Positions 1 through 6,969 are shown, numbered from the stretch's first letter. The stretch is DNA of 30,826 nt from Lachnospiraceae bacterium (GCA_016287765.1 JAEEWS010000038.1:1-30826), one strand, 5' to 3'. The notes: generated by a model not told the origin, from the sequence alone. Made by a program: numbers and translations.

Positions 1-132
1 GTATATTCACGGGCCAATGCGGAGCTTTCCTTTTCAAAAATGACCTTCCCGCACCAGCTGATGAGAGTGGTTTTGCTGGAACAGATATACAGAAGCTTTA
101 AGATCAGCGCCGGTGAACCGTACCATAAGTAG
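1..132 (+). CDS. 3' end of an unrecognised protein gene
   Basis: An open frame runs from the first base of the window to a TAG at 130-132 and gives 43 residues ending in AGEPYHK. It contains a hydrophobic stretch (residues 21-32, beginning [12 protein letters not shown]) but nothing that identifies a family. A good intrinsic terminator follows 35 bases later, which supports it as the true end of a gene. The last codons overlap a 15-bp sequence repeated at 1369-1383, where the same GEPYHK-stop peptide is encoded with different synonymous codons. The start and most of the gene lie outside the window, so no function is offered. Confidence 0.55.
   Translation, partial: VYSRANAELSFSKMTFPHQLMRVVLLEQIYRSFKISAGEPYHK
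111..125 (+). repeat. 15-bp direct repeat, left copy
   Basis: CGGTGAACCGTACCA occurs here and again at 1369-1383. This copy is inside the last codons of the partial upstream gene, so the repeats bracket the 1.25-kb segment that holds the DUF4160/DUF2442 unit. Confidence 0.6.
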
Positions 133-167
133 TGAGTATAGAGTTTTCAAGAATACAGTAAACAGAG

Positions 168-204
168 GAAAGGATGGCAGTTTTGTCATCCTTTCAAATT
201 TTTT
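168..204 (+). terminator. Intrinsic terminator of the first gene
   Basis: GAAAGGATG (168-176) pairs with CATCCTTTC (187-195), and the stem can extend by three further pairs. It is followed by AAATTTTTTC. This is a typical rho-independent terminator for the upstream partial gene. Confidence 0.8.
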
Positions 205-664
205 CTCAGGATGGCAAGTCGATAGTTGCCAGAATGATTTTTAAAAATGCAAGACACCGTCATTTTCAGTTGTGGCATAGATAATAATGATTTTAGGATA
301 TTCAATTAATGAACAGATAAAATGTTTGGAATATGAAATAAAGCGCAATATGTCTAAAAGAACGGCTATAACTTTCCAAGATGCTTTTGGGCCTTTGAAA
401 TCTTTTTCCAATGATTATAATGCGTTGGCAAGCTTTGAGGATAGCCTGAGGACTCAGCGATGCAACTGCCTTGCAGGAAGAGAAGGGGCAATAAACATTT
501 ATAACGAAGATAAAAGATCTGCCCGTGGTCTCATGGCATAAGATTAATTATTCTAATCTTATAACGATATATAGCAATGTCGGCGATCTTGAAAGATACA
601 ATATATTTACAGCAATAATGCTTGTAAGAAATGACGAAGATGGCAAGATGCAGAAAATAAAACT
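205..664. other. Gene-poor stretch with one doubtful short ORF and a hairpin
   Basis: No convincing gene was seen here. An 84-codon frame (287-541, plus strand) starts without a recognisable ribosome binding site, matches no family I know, and may be chance or a gene remnant. Its stop codon lies in a perfect 9-bp inverted repeat, ATAAGATTA (538-546) and TAATCTTAT (554-562), with a 7-base loop. No T-run follows, so the hairpin is not a standard terminator. Confidence 0.4.
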
Positions 665-692
665 TTGAGTTTCTTATGAACGGTGATATACT
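665..692 (+). promoter_or_regulatory. Sigma-A-type promoter for the DUF4160/DUF2442 pair
   Basis: TTGAGT at 665-670 and TATACT at 687-692 are separated by 16 bases. A TG dinucleotide at 684-685 makes this an extended -10 element. It would start transcription just upstream of the AGGAGG at 709-714. Confidence 0.6.
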
Positions 693-722
693 ATGTACAG
701 AGAAGCTGAGGAGGTTTGTATA

Positions 723-989
723 ATGCCTGAAATAAGCAGATTTTACGGAATTATAGTTAAAATGATCTTTAACGACACCGATAGGCATCATAAGCCACAT
801 GTACATGTATATTACGGAGAGAATGAAGCATCGGTTGCTTTGGATGGAGAAGTTTTAGAAGGCAAACTTCCTGTAAAGCAGTATAGAATGCTTGCAGGCT
901 GGATGGCAATTCACGAAGATGAATTGTATGCTGCTTGGAATAATGCGGTCAGAAATATTGCTTTTGAAAAGATAGAACCGCTTAAGTAA
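723..989 (+). CDS. DUF4160 domain protein
   Basis: This 88-residue protein has the DUF4160 hallmark near its N-terminus: a start like MPEISRFYGIIVKM, then a basic HHKPHVHVYYG segment, then a helical part with AGWMAIHEDEL and AAWNNA. The ATG at 723 is preferred over the in-frame ATG at 693 because AGGAGG at 709-714 sits 8 bases upstream of it and the shorter form fits the family length. DUF4160 genes commonly occur next to DUF2442 genes, as here (13 bases apart), in a two-gene arrangement like a toxin-antitoxin module. Which partner would act as toxin, and whether either does, is not established from this sequence. Confidence 0.85.
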   Translation: MPEISRFYGIIVKMIFNDTDRHHKPHVHVYYGENEASVALDGEVLEGKLPVKQYRMLAGWMAIHEDELYAAWNNAVRNIAFEKIEPLK

Positions 990-1002
990 GGAGGTCGTAC
1001 TC

Positions 1003-1293
1003 ATGTATGAGTGTAATGGATATATGTGTGGGGGAAATCCGGAGGAACAGATAAAGGTTACTGCCGTAAAAGCATTAGATGATATGATCATGCTTGTCAC
1101 TTTTTCAAATTCCGAAACGAGGCTTTTTGACGCATCGATTCTTAAAGGTCCGGTTTTTGAAGCTTTAAAGGATGATAAGATTTTCAAGGCGTGTAATATC
1201 GAATTTGGCGTAGTGACTTGGGAGAACGGTGAAATTGACTGCGCTCCGGAATTTATGTATGAGCATAGTTATGAGTATGCTCGGATCGCATGA
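1003..1293 (+). CDS. DUF2442 domain protein
   Basis: The product is 96 residues. The DUF2442 core is visible as a beta-rich part (VTAVKALDDMIMLVTFSN), the RLFDAS motif, and a C-terminal part with GVVTWENGEIDCAPEFMYEHS, which is the typical W-x-x-x-D-x-x-PE ending of the family. TAAGGAGG lies directly upstream of the ATG. It is co-transcribed with the DUF4160 gene and followed by a terminator, so the two form a self-contained unit. Known DUF2442 proteins are small and often paired with DUF4160, and a role as antitoxin or DNA-binding partner is only inferred. Alternative: an uncharacterised regulatory pair without toxic activity. Confidence 0.85.
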   Translation: MYECNGYMCGGNPEEQIKVTAVKALDDMIMLVTFSNSETRLFDASILKGPVFEALKDDKIFKACNIEFGVVTWENGEIDCAPEFMYEHSYEYARIA

Positions 1294-1308
1294 TTGTGAT
1301 GACGCTAT

Positions 1309-1350
1309 AACTCTGTGTACAAAAGTCTCTGAAGTGCACAGAGTTTTTTA
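1309..1350 (+). terminator. Intrinsic terminator of the DUF4160/DUF2442 unit
   Basis: AACTCTGTGTAC (1309-1320) pairs with GTGCACAGAGTT (1334-1345), with one wobble pair and a 13-base loop. It runs straight into a T-rich tract ending at 1349. Confidence 0.8.
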
Positions 1351-1368
1351 TTTACCTTCAAGTAGTTA

Positions 1369-1383
1369 CGGTGAACCGTACCA
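1369..1383 (+). repeat. 15-bp direct repeat, right copy
   Basis: This is identical to 111-125. The frame through this copy again reads GEPYHK and then a stop, so it looks like a short duplicated 3' gene end rather than a random match. Confidence 0.6.
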
Positions 1384-1419
1384 CAAATGAACCCATGCAA
1401 AAGGTCAATAGTCTATTGA

Positions 1420-1448
1420 GTGACACGTCACCGATAACATGGTAATAT
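1420..1448 (+). promoter_or_regulatory. Candidate promoter of the HTH-receiver gene
   Basis: GTGACA at 1420-1425 and TAATAT at 1443-1448 are spaced by 17 bases. The -35 box overlaps a small inverted repeat, GTGAC (1420-1424) and GTCAC (1427-1431). That could be an operator for the HTH protein encoded just downstream, which is inference. Confidence 0.4.
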
Positions 1449-1481
1449 CTCGGTATAAAGCTTTTGTATTGGGAGGTAATG

Positions 1482-2153
1482 ATGGAGATTGGAAATAAGA
1501 TCAGATCCGCAAGGATCAGAATGAACCTGACACAGGAAGAACTGGCTAAGCAGCTGAATGTTACACCCCAGGCAGTATCAAGATGGGAAAACAATATATC
1601 CATGCCCGATGTCTCGATGATACCGTTACTGGCAGAGAAACTGAAAGTTTCGGCAGACTATCTTTTACTGGATCAGAGCAATACGTTCAAGTTTTTTGAC
1701 TCCTGTAAAGATATTGTGCTTGAAGGTGAATTGATGTCGCAGAATCAGATTGACTGTCTGTTTTCGGATATAGAAACTGCTGCGGATGATACAGCGAAAA
1801 AAGTGCTGATCGTTGATGATTCCGATTTCATGCGGATGATGTTAAAAGATATGCTTACAAAGAGCGGGCATGAGATCGTCGAAGCAGATAACGGAAAGAC
1901 AGCCGTAAAGGTGTTTGAAAACGAAAAGCCGGATGTCTGCATACTTGATATAAATATGCCTGAAATGAACGGCCTGGAAGTTCTGGAGTATATCGTTTCA
2001 AGATCAAAGGAAACGCCTGTTATAATGCTGTCCGCATTGAGCATGGAAAGCGTTGTAAAGGAGGCTTTGGAGAAGGGGGCAATCGCCTTCGTTGCAAAGC
2101 CTTTTCAGGCAGACAGCTTGATAAGAAGAGTGGGATATCCGACACGTTGTTGA
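1482..2153 (+). CDS. XRE-type HTH and CheY-like receiver fusion regulator
   Basis: This 223-residue protein joins two domains. Residues 3-58 are an XRE/HTH_3 DNA-binding domain (LTQEELAKQLNVTPQAVSRWE). Residues about 106-217 are a response-regulator receiver with the acidic pair D112/D113, phospho-acceptor D156 in LDINMPEMNG, S184 and K206. Between them, residues 84-94 (LMSQNQIDCLF) resemble the CheY-binding peptide at the N-terminus of FliM and FliY. The ATG at 1482 is chosen because GGGAGG at 1471-1476 is 5 bases upstream; ATG 1479 and TTG 1464 are poorly spaced. It likely acts as a phosphorylation-responsive transcription factor; no histidine kinase is adjacent. The receiver ends soon after its last helix, so there is no further output domain. 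Confidence 0.85.
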   Translation: MEIGNKIRSARIRMNLTQEELAKQLNVTPQAVSRWENNISMPDVSMIPLLAEKLKVSADYLLLDQSNTFKFFDSCKDIVLEGELMSQNQIDCLFSDIETAADDTAKKVLIVDDSDFMRMMLKDMLTKSGHEIVEADNGKTAVKVFENEKPDVCILDINMPEMNGLEVLEYIVSRSKETPVIMLSALSMESVVKEALEKGAIAFVAKPFQADSLIRRVGYPTRC

Positions 2154-2162
2154 CGGACAAAG

Positions 2163-2190
2163 AGGAAGCAGACGATGTTTCCTTTTTTTT
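2163..2190 (+). terminator. Intrinsic terminator of the HTH-receiver gene
   Basis: AGGAAGCA (2163-2170) pairs with TGTTTCCT (2176-2183), with one wobble pair, a 5-base loop and a run of eight T residues. Confidence 0.8.
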
Positions 2191-2271
2191 GTGCAATTGA
2201 CATCAAAAAAAGAAACGAGCTATGTTGATTTTTTTCGACTGAACACGCCGTGATAATTGTAATGGAGATGA

Positions 2272-2501
2272 TTTTCATTACAGAACAATCAAACGTATGA
2301 AAGAAGCGATGCTCTATATGAATTGGGAATTAAAAATACAGAGCTTATTGATCATGACGGAAAACAGTATTTCGGTTATTTTGAATTAATAAAATAGCAT
2401 ATCAACATCATCCAGGATTCCGCAAGGATCTCACAATCTGTGAAAATGTATTTCAGGGCAAGTACACTTTATTAAAATCCAAGGGATACGAGTACATTTA
2501 G
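2272..2501 (+). pseudogene. Frameshifted remnant of an unrecognised gene
   Basis: Two coding-looking stretches lie head to tail in different frames. The first (2272-2397) reads YERSDALYELGIKNTELI, then HDGKQYFGYFELIK, then a stop. The second (about 2397-2501) reads AYQHHPGFRKDLTICENVF, then QGKYTLLKSKGYEYI, then a stop. Neither has a start codon with a ribosome binding site, and together they look like one protein 3' end broken by a frameshift near 2395. I do not recognise the family. The next gene downstream, yjbR/mmcQ, is also broken, so the whole stretch appears to be decaying. Confidence 0.35.
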
Positions 2502-2509
2502 GAGAGTTT

Positions 2510-2584
2510 ATGAAAACAAGAAAAGAAGCATTGGCATATGGGCTTTCCTTTCCGGATACTTATCAGGAAGCTCCGTTTCATGAC
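2510..2584 (+). pseudogene. Truncated YjbR/MmcQ-family gene
   Basis: The first 25 codons match the N-terminus typical of YjbR/MmcQ (CyaY-like fold) proteins: MKTRKEALAYGLSFPD, then TYQEAPFHD. A good ribosome binding site (TTAGGAGAG) precedes the ATG. Full-length members have roughly 100-120 residues, but here the family sequence stops at His24-Asp25, exactly where an 86-bp palindromic repeat begins (2580). The frame continues through the repeat to a stop at 2696-2698, giving a 62-residue chimera of no evident function. The rest of the gene is absent after the repeat, where the promoter of the TetR gene begins. Confidence 0.75.
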
Positions 2585-2665
2585 ACCCTAGGGACGGGGT
2601 TAGGTGTTCATTTTGCGCAACTCTGCGCAAAAAGTGAACACCTAACCCCGTCCCCAGGGTGTCAT
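2580..2665. repeat. Palindromic GGGGACGGGG repeat, single-hairpin copy A
   Basis: An 86-bp near-perfect palindrome has outer arms ATGACACCCT and AGGGTGTCAT, an inner core GGGACGGGGTTAGGTGTTCA with its complement, and a centre containing TGCGCA twice in inverted order. I see one clear mismatch between the main arms (A at 2590 against the C opposite it at 2655). It interrupts yjbR/mmcQ. Confidence 0.9.
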
Positions 2666-2672
2666 TTTTTGC

Positions 2673-2701
2673 TTGACAAGTGGGAAATAATTTGGTAATC
2701 T
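2673..2701 (+). promoter_or_regulatory. Promoter of the TetR gene
   Basis: A consensus TTGACA (2673-2678) and TAATCT (2696-2701) are separated by exactly 17 bases. It starts 8 bases after the palindromic repeat ends. Confidence 0.8.
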
Positions 2702-2702
2702 T

Positions 2703-2713
2703 CGATAGCTATC
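2703..2713. promoter_or_regulatory. Candidate TetR operator at its own promoter
   Basis: The perfect palindrome GATAGCTATC (2704-2713) lies just after the -10 box. The 9-mer CGATAGCTA (2703-2711) is repeated at 3405-3413 in front of the ABC operon, which suggests that one regulator binds both sites. Confidence 0.55.
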
Positions 2714-2735
2714 ATTGATAACTTATGGAGAAAAA

Positions 2736-3353
2736 ATGCCAAGAGATAAGACGTTGAGCCATGCCAGAGTGCTGGAGGCTATCAAAGCCGAATTTATGGA
2801 AAAAGGTTTCGAAGGTGCTTCTATCAGGAGCATCGGTGCCAGAGCGGGAATGACCTCTGCAGGCCTTTATCGGCATTATCCCGATAAAGAAGCCATGTTT
2901 GGAGCTGTTGTGGACCCGCTTATCGAGGAAATGTATGCCTGGGCGAGAAATCACAAAAGGACAAAGTTCAAGCAGGTGGAGAATAAGGCAGACAAGTCGG
3001 ATCTTATGGATGACAGCTTTATTGATATGATCATTAAAGTAGTTATCCCCCAAAAAGAGGAATGCAGGCTGTTGCTGACGGCGGCAAGAGGCACGAAGTA
3101 TGAAGGCTTCATTCATGATTTTGTTCTGGTGAACCAAAATGAGATCTATGCTGCGCTGGAATATTTAAAGGAAAACGGGTTCAACGTCAGGGAGATCGAC
3201 AGGGAAGAAATGCACATGCTGCTGTCGGCCTATGTTACCGCATGCTTTGAACCTATAGTGCACAACTATGATAACGAAAAGATCAAGGAGTATATGAAAA
3301 CGATGTACGATTTCTTTATGCCGGGTTGGTACAAGATAATGGGATTGAACTAA
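2736..3353 (+). CDS. TetR/AcrR-family transcriptional regulator
   Basis: The product has 205 residues. The N-terminal HTH is typical of TetR: VLEAIKAEFMEKGFEGASIR, then SIGARAGMTSAGLYRHYPDKEAMF. The remaining helical part would be the ligand-binding and dimer domain. The ATG at 2736 is preferred over TTG 2715 because GGAG at 2727-2730 is 5 bases upstream and the longer form would run into the operator-like palindrome. It is followed by a terminator and then by the ABC exporter operon in the same direction. Operator-like sites in front of both units suggest that it represses itself and the transporter and is released by a transported compound. The ligand cannot be read from the sequence. Confidence 0.9.
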   Translation: MPRDKTLSHARVLEAIKAEFMEKGFEGASIRSIGARAGMTSAGLYRHYPDKEAMFGAVVDPLIEEMYAWARNHKRTKFKQVENKADKSDLMDDSFIDMIIKVVIPQKEECRLLLTAARGTKYEGFIHDFVLVNQNEIYAALEYLKENGFNVREIDREEMHMLLSAYVTACFEPIVHNYDNEKIKEYMKTMYDFFMPGWYKIMGLN

Positions 3354-3375
3354 AGAGCCGAACAGGCTCTTTTTT
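3353..3375 (+). terminator. Intrinsic terminator after the TetR gene
   Basis: AAGAGCC (3353-3359) pairs with GGCTCTT (3365-3371) around the loop GAACA, followed by a run of T residues. The stem overlaps the stop codon by one base. Confidence 0.85.
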
Positions 3376-3385
3376 CATTTTATAA

Positions 3386-3415
3386 GTTATCGCTAAGGGG
3401 TTAGCGATAGCTAAC
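3386..3415. promoter_or_regulatory. Operator-like inverted repeats before the ABC operon
   Basis: Two overlapping inverted repeats are visible. TATCGCTAA (3388-3396) pairs with TTAGCGATA (3401-3409), and GTTAGC (3400-3405) pairs with GCTAAC (3410-3415) around GATA. The site shares CGATAGCTA with the TetR promoter. It lies 28 bases upstream of the first transporter start codon and is the best candidate for TetR control of the operon. Confidence 0.6.
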
Positions 3416-3442
3416 AAAAAAATTCAGAAAGGAATGACTAAA

Positions 3443-5212
3443 GTGAACAAAGTAAAAGGAAAAGAGCATATGAAGGTTATTTATGCATATGCAGGCTCTT
3501 TCAGGAAGCTGATCCTTCTCGGAAGAGTATTGGCGGCGGTCAGTGCTGTTTTTGCGCTGGTGCCCTATTATGAAATGTGGAGGATATTAAAGGTGGCGAC
3601 CGAGGGGGAAAACCTTGGACGGATCACACCCATTGCATGGCAGGCGGTGGGATTTACCCTGCTGTCTCTGCTCATATACATCGTGGCGCTGTTGTGTACC
3701 CATATTTCTGCCTTCAGGGTTCAGGCGAATATGCGAACAGACCTGATGAAAAAGATAGTAACGCTGCCCATGGGAGTCTTTGACGACGAAGGCACGGGAA
3801 GGATCCGCAGGATAGTGAGTGATTCCACCGCTGCGACAGAGACATATATTGCCCACAATCTTGCGGATAAAACTGTGGCAGCCGTAACCCCCATCGGACT
3901 GGCAGTACTGATATTTGCATTTAATTGGAAGATCGGTCTTTTCTGCATTATCCCCGCTGTCATCGGCCTTCTCACAATGATGAGCATGATGGGTAAAAAC
4001 ATGCAGGAAAAGATGAAGGAGTATCAGACAGCGCTTGGAAAGATGAGCAGTGAGGCAACGGAATACGTTCGCGGAGTGCCGGTGGTAAAGACCTTTGGAC
4101 AGACGGTTCATTCCTTCAAGCGTTTCAAATCCACCATCGATGACTTTGAGAAATGGGCGACGGATTATACTTTGACGCTGAGAAAGCCGATGATGGGCTT
4201 CATGACCTGTATCAACTCCATTTTCCTGTTCCTGATCATCGCGGCCTATCTCTTTATCGGCGTTGATAAAACCCCTGCCGCCGCTGACGTACTGAACATC
4301 ATGTATTATATCATCGTATCGCCCTTGATCACCGTAGCTCTCACAAAAGTAGCCTATTCCGGCGAGGCAGAGATGACACTGATCGATGCTGTCAACAGGG
4401 TGCAGGGCATACTGGATTTAAAGCCTCTGTCTTCCGGTGAGCAGGCATATGAACCCTCAACCCGCTCAATTGAGCTTAAAAACGTTACTTTTCGATATAA
4501 AGATGCCGTCAGGGATGCGATATCCGATGTATCACTAAAGATAAAGGAAGGAGAGCATGTGGCCTTCGTGGGAGCTTCAGGATCGGGCAAGACCACTGTC
4601 TGCGAACTTATCGCCAGGTTCTTTGATCCCGCATCAGGCAAGGTACTGCTGGGCGGAGTGGATATAAAGGATATCCCCGAAAATAAACTCATGAAGCAGA
4701 TTTCTTTTGTCTTCCAGGACAGCAGACTCCTTAAAACCTCCATCCTGGAAAATGTAAGACTGGCAAACCCGGGAGCTTCGGAAGAAAAAGTTATGGAAGC
4801 CCTTAAAAAAGCACAATGTATGGATATCATAGAGAAGCTTCCCAACGGTATCAATACCGTGATAGGCGAAAAGGGGACCTATCTTTCCGGAGGCGAGCAG
4901 CAGCGTATCGCCATAGCAAGGGCTGTCCTTAAGGACGCGCCCGTGGTTATCCTTGATGAAGCTACGGCCTTTGCAGATCCTGATAATGAATCAAAGGTAC
5001 AGAAGGCCTTTGAGGAAATGTCAAAGGGTAAAACGGTGCTTATGATAGCCCACAGGCTGAGTACTGTTGTGGACGCCGACAGGATATATGTCATGGATAA
5101 AGGACAGATAGTTGAAAGCGGACGTCACGAAGAGCTCTTAGCGGAAAACGGGCTTTATAAGAAGATGTTTGAGGAATACAGCCGGTCTGTGGAATGGAAG
5201 GTAGGTGCTTAA
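3443..5212 (+). CDS. ABC transporter, fused permease and ATPase, subunit 1
   Basis: This half-transporter of about 589 residues has an N-terminal six-helix type 1 exporter domain (residues about 20-310) and a C-terminal ATPase. The ATPase shows Walker A GASGSGKTT (377-385), Q-loop FQDS, signature LSGGEQQ (481-487), Walker B VVILDE (501-506) and the switch histidine H537, so all catalytic elements are intact. The GTG at 3443 is chosen because AAAGGA lies 9-10 bases upstream. The in-frame ATG at 3434 is only one base from that site, and ATG 3470 is a further option. It overlaps nothing, but its stop is one base from the next gene, so the two very likely form a heterodimer. Substrate unknown; drug, peptide or siderophore-like export are all possible. 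Confidence 0.9.
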   Translation: MNKVKGKEHMKVIYAYAGSFRKLILLGRVLAAVSAVFALVPYYEMWRILKVATEGENLGRITPIAWQAVGFTLLSLLIYIVALLCTHISAFRVQANMRTDLMKKIVTLPMGVFDDEGTGRIRRIVSDSTAATETYIAHNLADKTVAAVTPIGLAVLIFAFNWKIGLFCIIPAVIGLLTMMSMMGKNMQEKMKEYQTALGKMSSEATEYVRGVPVVKTFGQTVHSFKRFKSTIDDFEKWATDYTLTLRKPMMGFMTCINSIFLFLIIAAYLFIGVDKTPAAADVLNIMYYIIVSPLITVALTKVAYSGEAEMTLIDAVNRVQGILDLKPLSSGEQAYEPSTRSIELKNVTFRYKDAVRDAISDVSLKIKEGEHVAFVGASGSGKTTVCELIARFFDPASGKVLLGGVDIKDIPENKLMKQISFVFQDSRLLKTSILENVRLANPGASEEKVMEALKKAQCMDIIEKLPNGINTVIGEKGTYLSGGEQQRIAIARAVLKDAPVVILDEATAFADPDNESKVQKAFEEMSKGKTVLMIAHRLSTVVDADRIYVMDKGQIVESGRHEELLAENGLYKKMFEEYSRSVEWKVGA

Positions 5213-5213
5213 G

Positions 5214-6926
5214 ATGATTAAATGGCTTCAACATAAATATGCCCTGTCGGAAAAAGGGGCAAAGGACATGCTGCGGGCGTTTGTGAGCGTTACGGTAACA
5301 AACCTTGCTCTCATGTTCCCTGCGGGCATGTTGTTTTTACTGATCTCCGATCTTTTAAACGGAGGAATGAAAAGAGAGAGGATACCCTTGTATCTGATCG
5401 GAAGTGTTATTATCCTGATCCTTATTGCGGTAACCAACTATTTTCAATATAATGCCACATTCCTTTCTACCTACAGAGAAAGCGGTGTACGAAGGACGAT
5501 GCTGGCAGAAACCTTAAGAAAGCTGCCTCTGTCCTATTTTGGAAAGAAGAATATAGCCGATCTTACCACAAATATCATGGGGGACTGCGCCCAGATCGAA
5601 ACCGCTTCCAGCCACTGGATCCCTGAACTGGTCGGTGCGGTCATTTCAACTACGCTGGTGGGCATAAGCTTATTCTTCGGTTTTGATGCCAGAATGGTCA
5701 TTGCTGCCTTCTGGGTGATCCCTGTCGCATTTGTCATCATAATCACCTGTTCGGGTGCCGAAAAGAGAGCGATCAGAAAGTTTGCCGCAATTAAGATGGA
5801 TATGAACGACGGTATTCAGGAATGTCTTGAAACCGTGCGCGATCTGAAGGCCAACGACGCAGAAAAGAGATATGTGGACGGTCTTACGGAAAAAATAAAA
5901 AATGTGGAAAAGCATGCCCTTTTCACTGAACTTAAAATGGCGGTTTATGTTAACTCCGCAGCCATAGTGCTGAAGTTTGGTATAGGGACCACAGCACTTG
6001 TAGGCGGTGCACTTTTTGCAAAGGGTGAGATAGATATCCTGACCTACTTTATGTTCCTGATGCTTGTGGCCAGATTATATGACCCCATGCAGATCACATT
6101 GCAGAATTTTGCGGCCATCATTTCCGTGGATACCAATGCGGAACGTCTTGACGAGGTGCTGCCCCATAAGCAGCAGACAGGATCTGTAACGCTTACAAAT
6201 AAAGGCTATGATATAGTTTTTGACCATGTGGGCTTTAATTACGACGACGGAGAACAGGTACTTAAGGATGTCAGCTTTACAGCAAAGCAGGGAAAGGTAA
6301 CTGCGCTCATCGGACCCTCCGGCGGTGGAAAGACCACTGTATCCAGACTGGCTGCGCGCTTCTGGGATGTGACTAAGGGAAAGATCACGCTGGGAGGCAT
6401 GGATCTGTGTTCAGCCGATCCCGAGACCCTGCTAACAAACTATTCAATAGTTTTCCAGGATGTAACGCTTTTTAACAATACCGTTATGGAGAATATCCGT
6501 ATCGGTAAAAAGGATGCCACGGATGAAGAAGTCATGGAGGCGGCAAGAATGGCGAATTGCGAGGAATTCGTGGAGCTTCTGCCTGAAAAATACTATACCT
6601 TTATCGGTGAAAACGGAAGCGAGCTTTCCGGAGGAGAACGCCAGCGTATCTCAATAGCGCGAGCCTTCCTTAAAGATGCACCCATAATACTTCTGGACGA
6701 AGCCACTGCATCTCTGGATGCGGAAAATGAAACGGCCATTCAGGAAGCCCTTTCCAAGCTGATCGCAAAGAAAACCGTGCTCATCATTGCTCATCGTATG
6801 CGTACCATAGCCAATGCGGATCACATAGTTGTTCTTAAGGACGGTACTGTTGCAGAGGAAGGCACTCCTGCAGAGCTTCTGGCTGGGAACGGAGTATATG
6901 CCCACATGGTCGCTGTACAAAAGTGA
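5214..6926 (+). CDS. ABC transporter, fused permease and ATPase, subunit 2
   Basis: A second half-transporter, 570 residues. The membrane domain occupies residues about 15-310. The ATPase has Walker A GPSGGGKTT (367-375), signature LSGGERQ (471-477), Walker B IILLDE (491-496) and H527. The ATG at 5214 lies one base after the stop of subunit 1 and uses a GGAAGGTAGG-like ribosome binding site inside that gene, so translation is probably coupled. Both subunits keep the Walker B glutamate, so there is no obvious degenerate ATP site, unlike some heterodimeric exporters. The stop codon TGA (6924-6926) is part of a GGGGACGGGG-family repeat arm that starts exactly there, so the original C-terminus may have been slightly altered. 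Confidence 0.9.
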   Translation: MIKWLQHKYALSEKGAKDMLRAFVSVTVTNLALMFPAGMLFLLISDLLNGGMKRERIPLYLIGSVIILILIAVTNYFQYNATFLSTYRESGVRRTMLAETLRKLPLSYFGKKNIADLTTNIMGDCAQIETASSHWIPELVGAVISTTLVGISLFFGFDARMVIAAFWVIPVAFVIIITCSGAEKRAIRKFAAIKMDMNDGIQECLETVRDLKANDAEKRYVDGLTEKIKNVEKHALFTELKMAVYVNSAAIVLKFGIGTTALVGGALFAKGEIDILTYFMFLMLVARLYDPMQITLQNFAAIISVDTNAERLDEVLPHKQQTGSVTLTNKGYDIVFDHVGFNYDDGEQVLKDVSFTAKQGKVTALIGPSGGGKTTVSRLAARFWDVTKGKITLGGMDLCSADPETLLTNYSIVFQDVTLFNNTVMENIRIGKKDATDEEVMEAARMANCEEFVELLPEKYYTFIGENGSELSGGERQRISIARAFLKDAPIILLDEATASLDAENETAIQEALSKLIAKKTVLIIAHRMRTIANADHIVVLKDGTVAEEGTPAELLAGNGVYAHMVAVQK

Positions 6927-6968
6927 ACCCCTAACCCCGTCCCCGGGTGTCATTCCCCGGGTGTCATT
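6923..6968. repeat. GGGGACGGGG repeat, half-element copy B
   Basis: Only the right-arm form is present: GTGAACCCCTAACCCCGTCC, then CCGGGTGTCATT. The 14-mer CCCCGGGTGTCATT is duplicated in tandem (6941-6954 and 6955-6968). The arm's TGA acts as the stop codon of ABC subunit 2. Confidence 0.85.
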
Positions 6969-6969
6969 C

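Noticed and set aside
287..541. An 84-codon frame as a real gene
   Set aside because: No ribosome binding site, no family resemblance and no promoter; kept only as a remark in the description of the gene-poor stretch.
2580..2665. The palindromic repeats as ordinary intrinsic terminators
   Set aside because: Most copies lack a T-run in the right place, contain multiple stacked arms and occur also within or upstream of genes. They may affect transcript ends, but this is not their defining form.
2510..2698. A functional 62-residue protein from the yjbR/mmcQ start
   Set aside because: After residue 25 the sequence is translation of the palindrome (with LGTGLGVHF) and promoter DNA, so it is a truncated gene rather than a new short protein.
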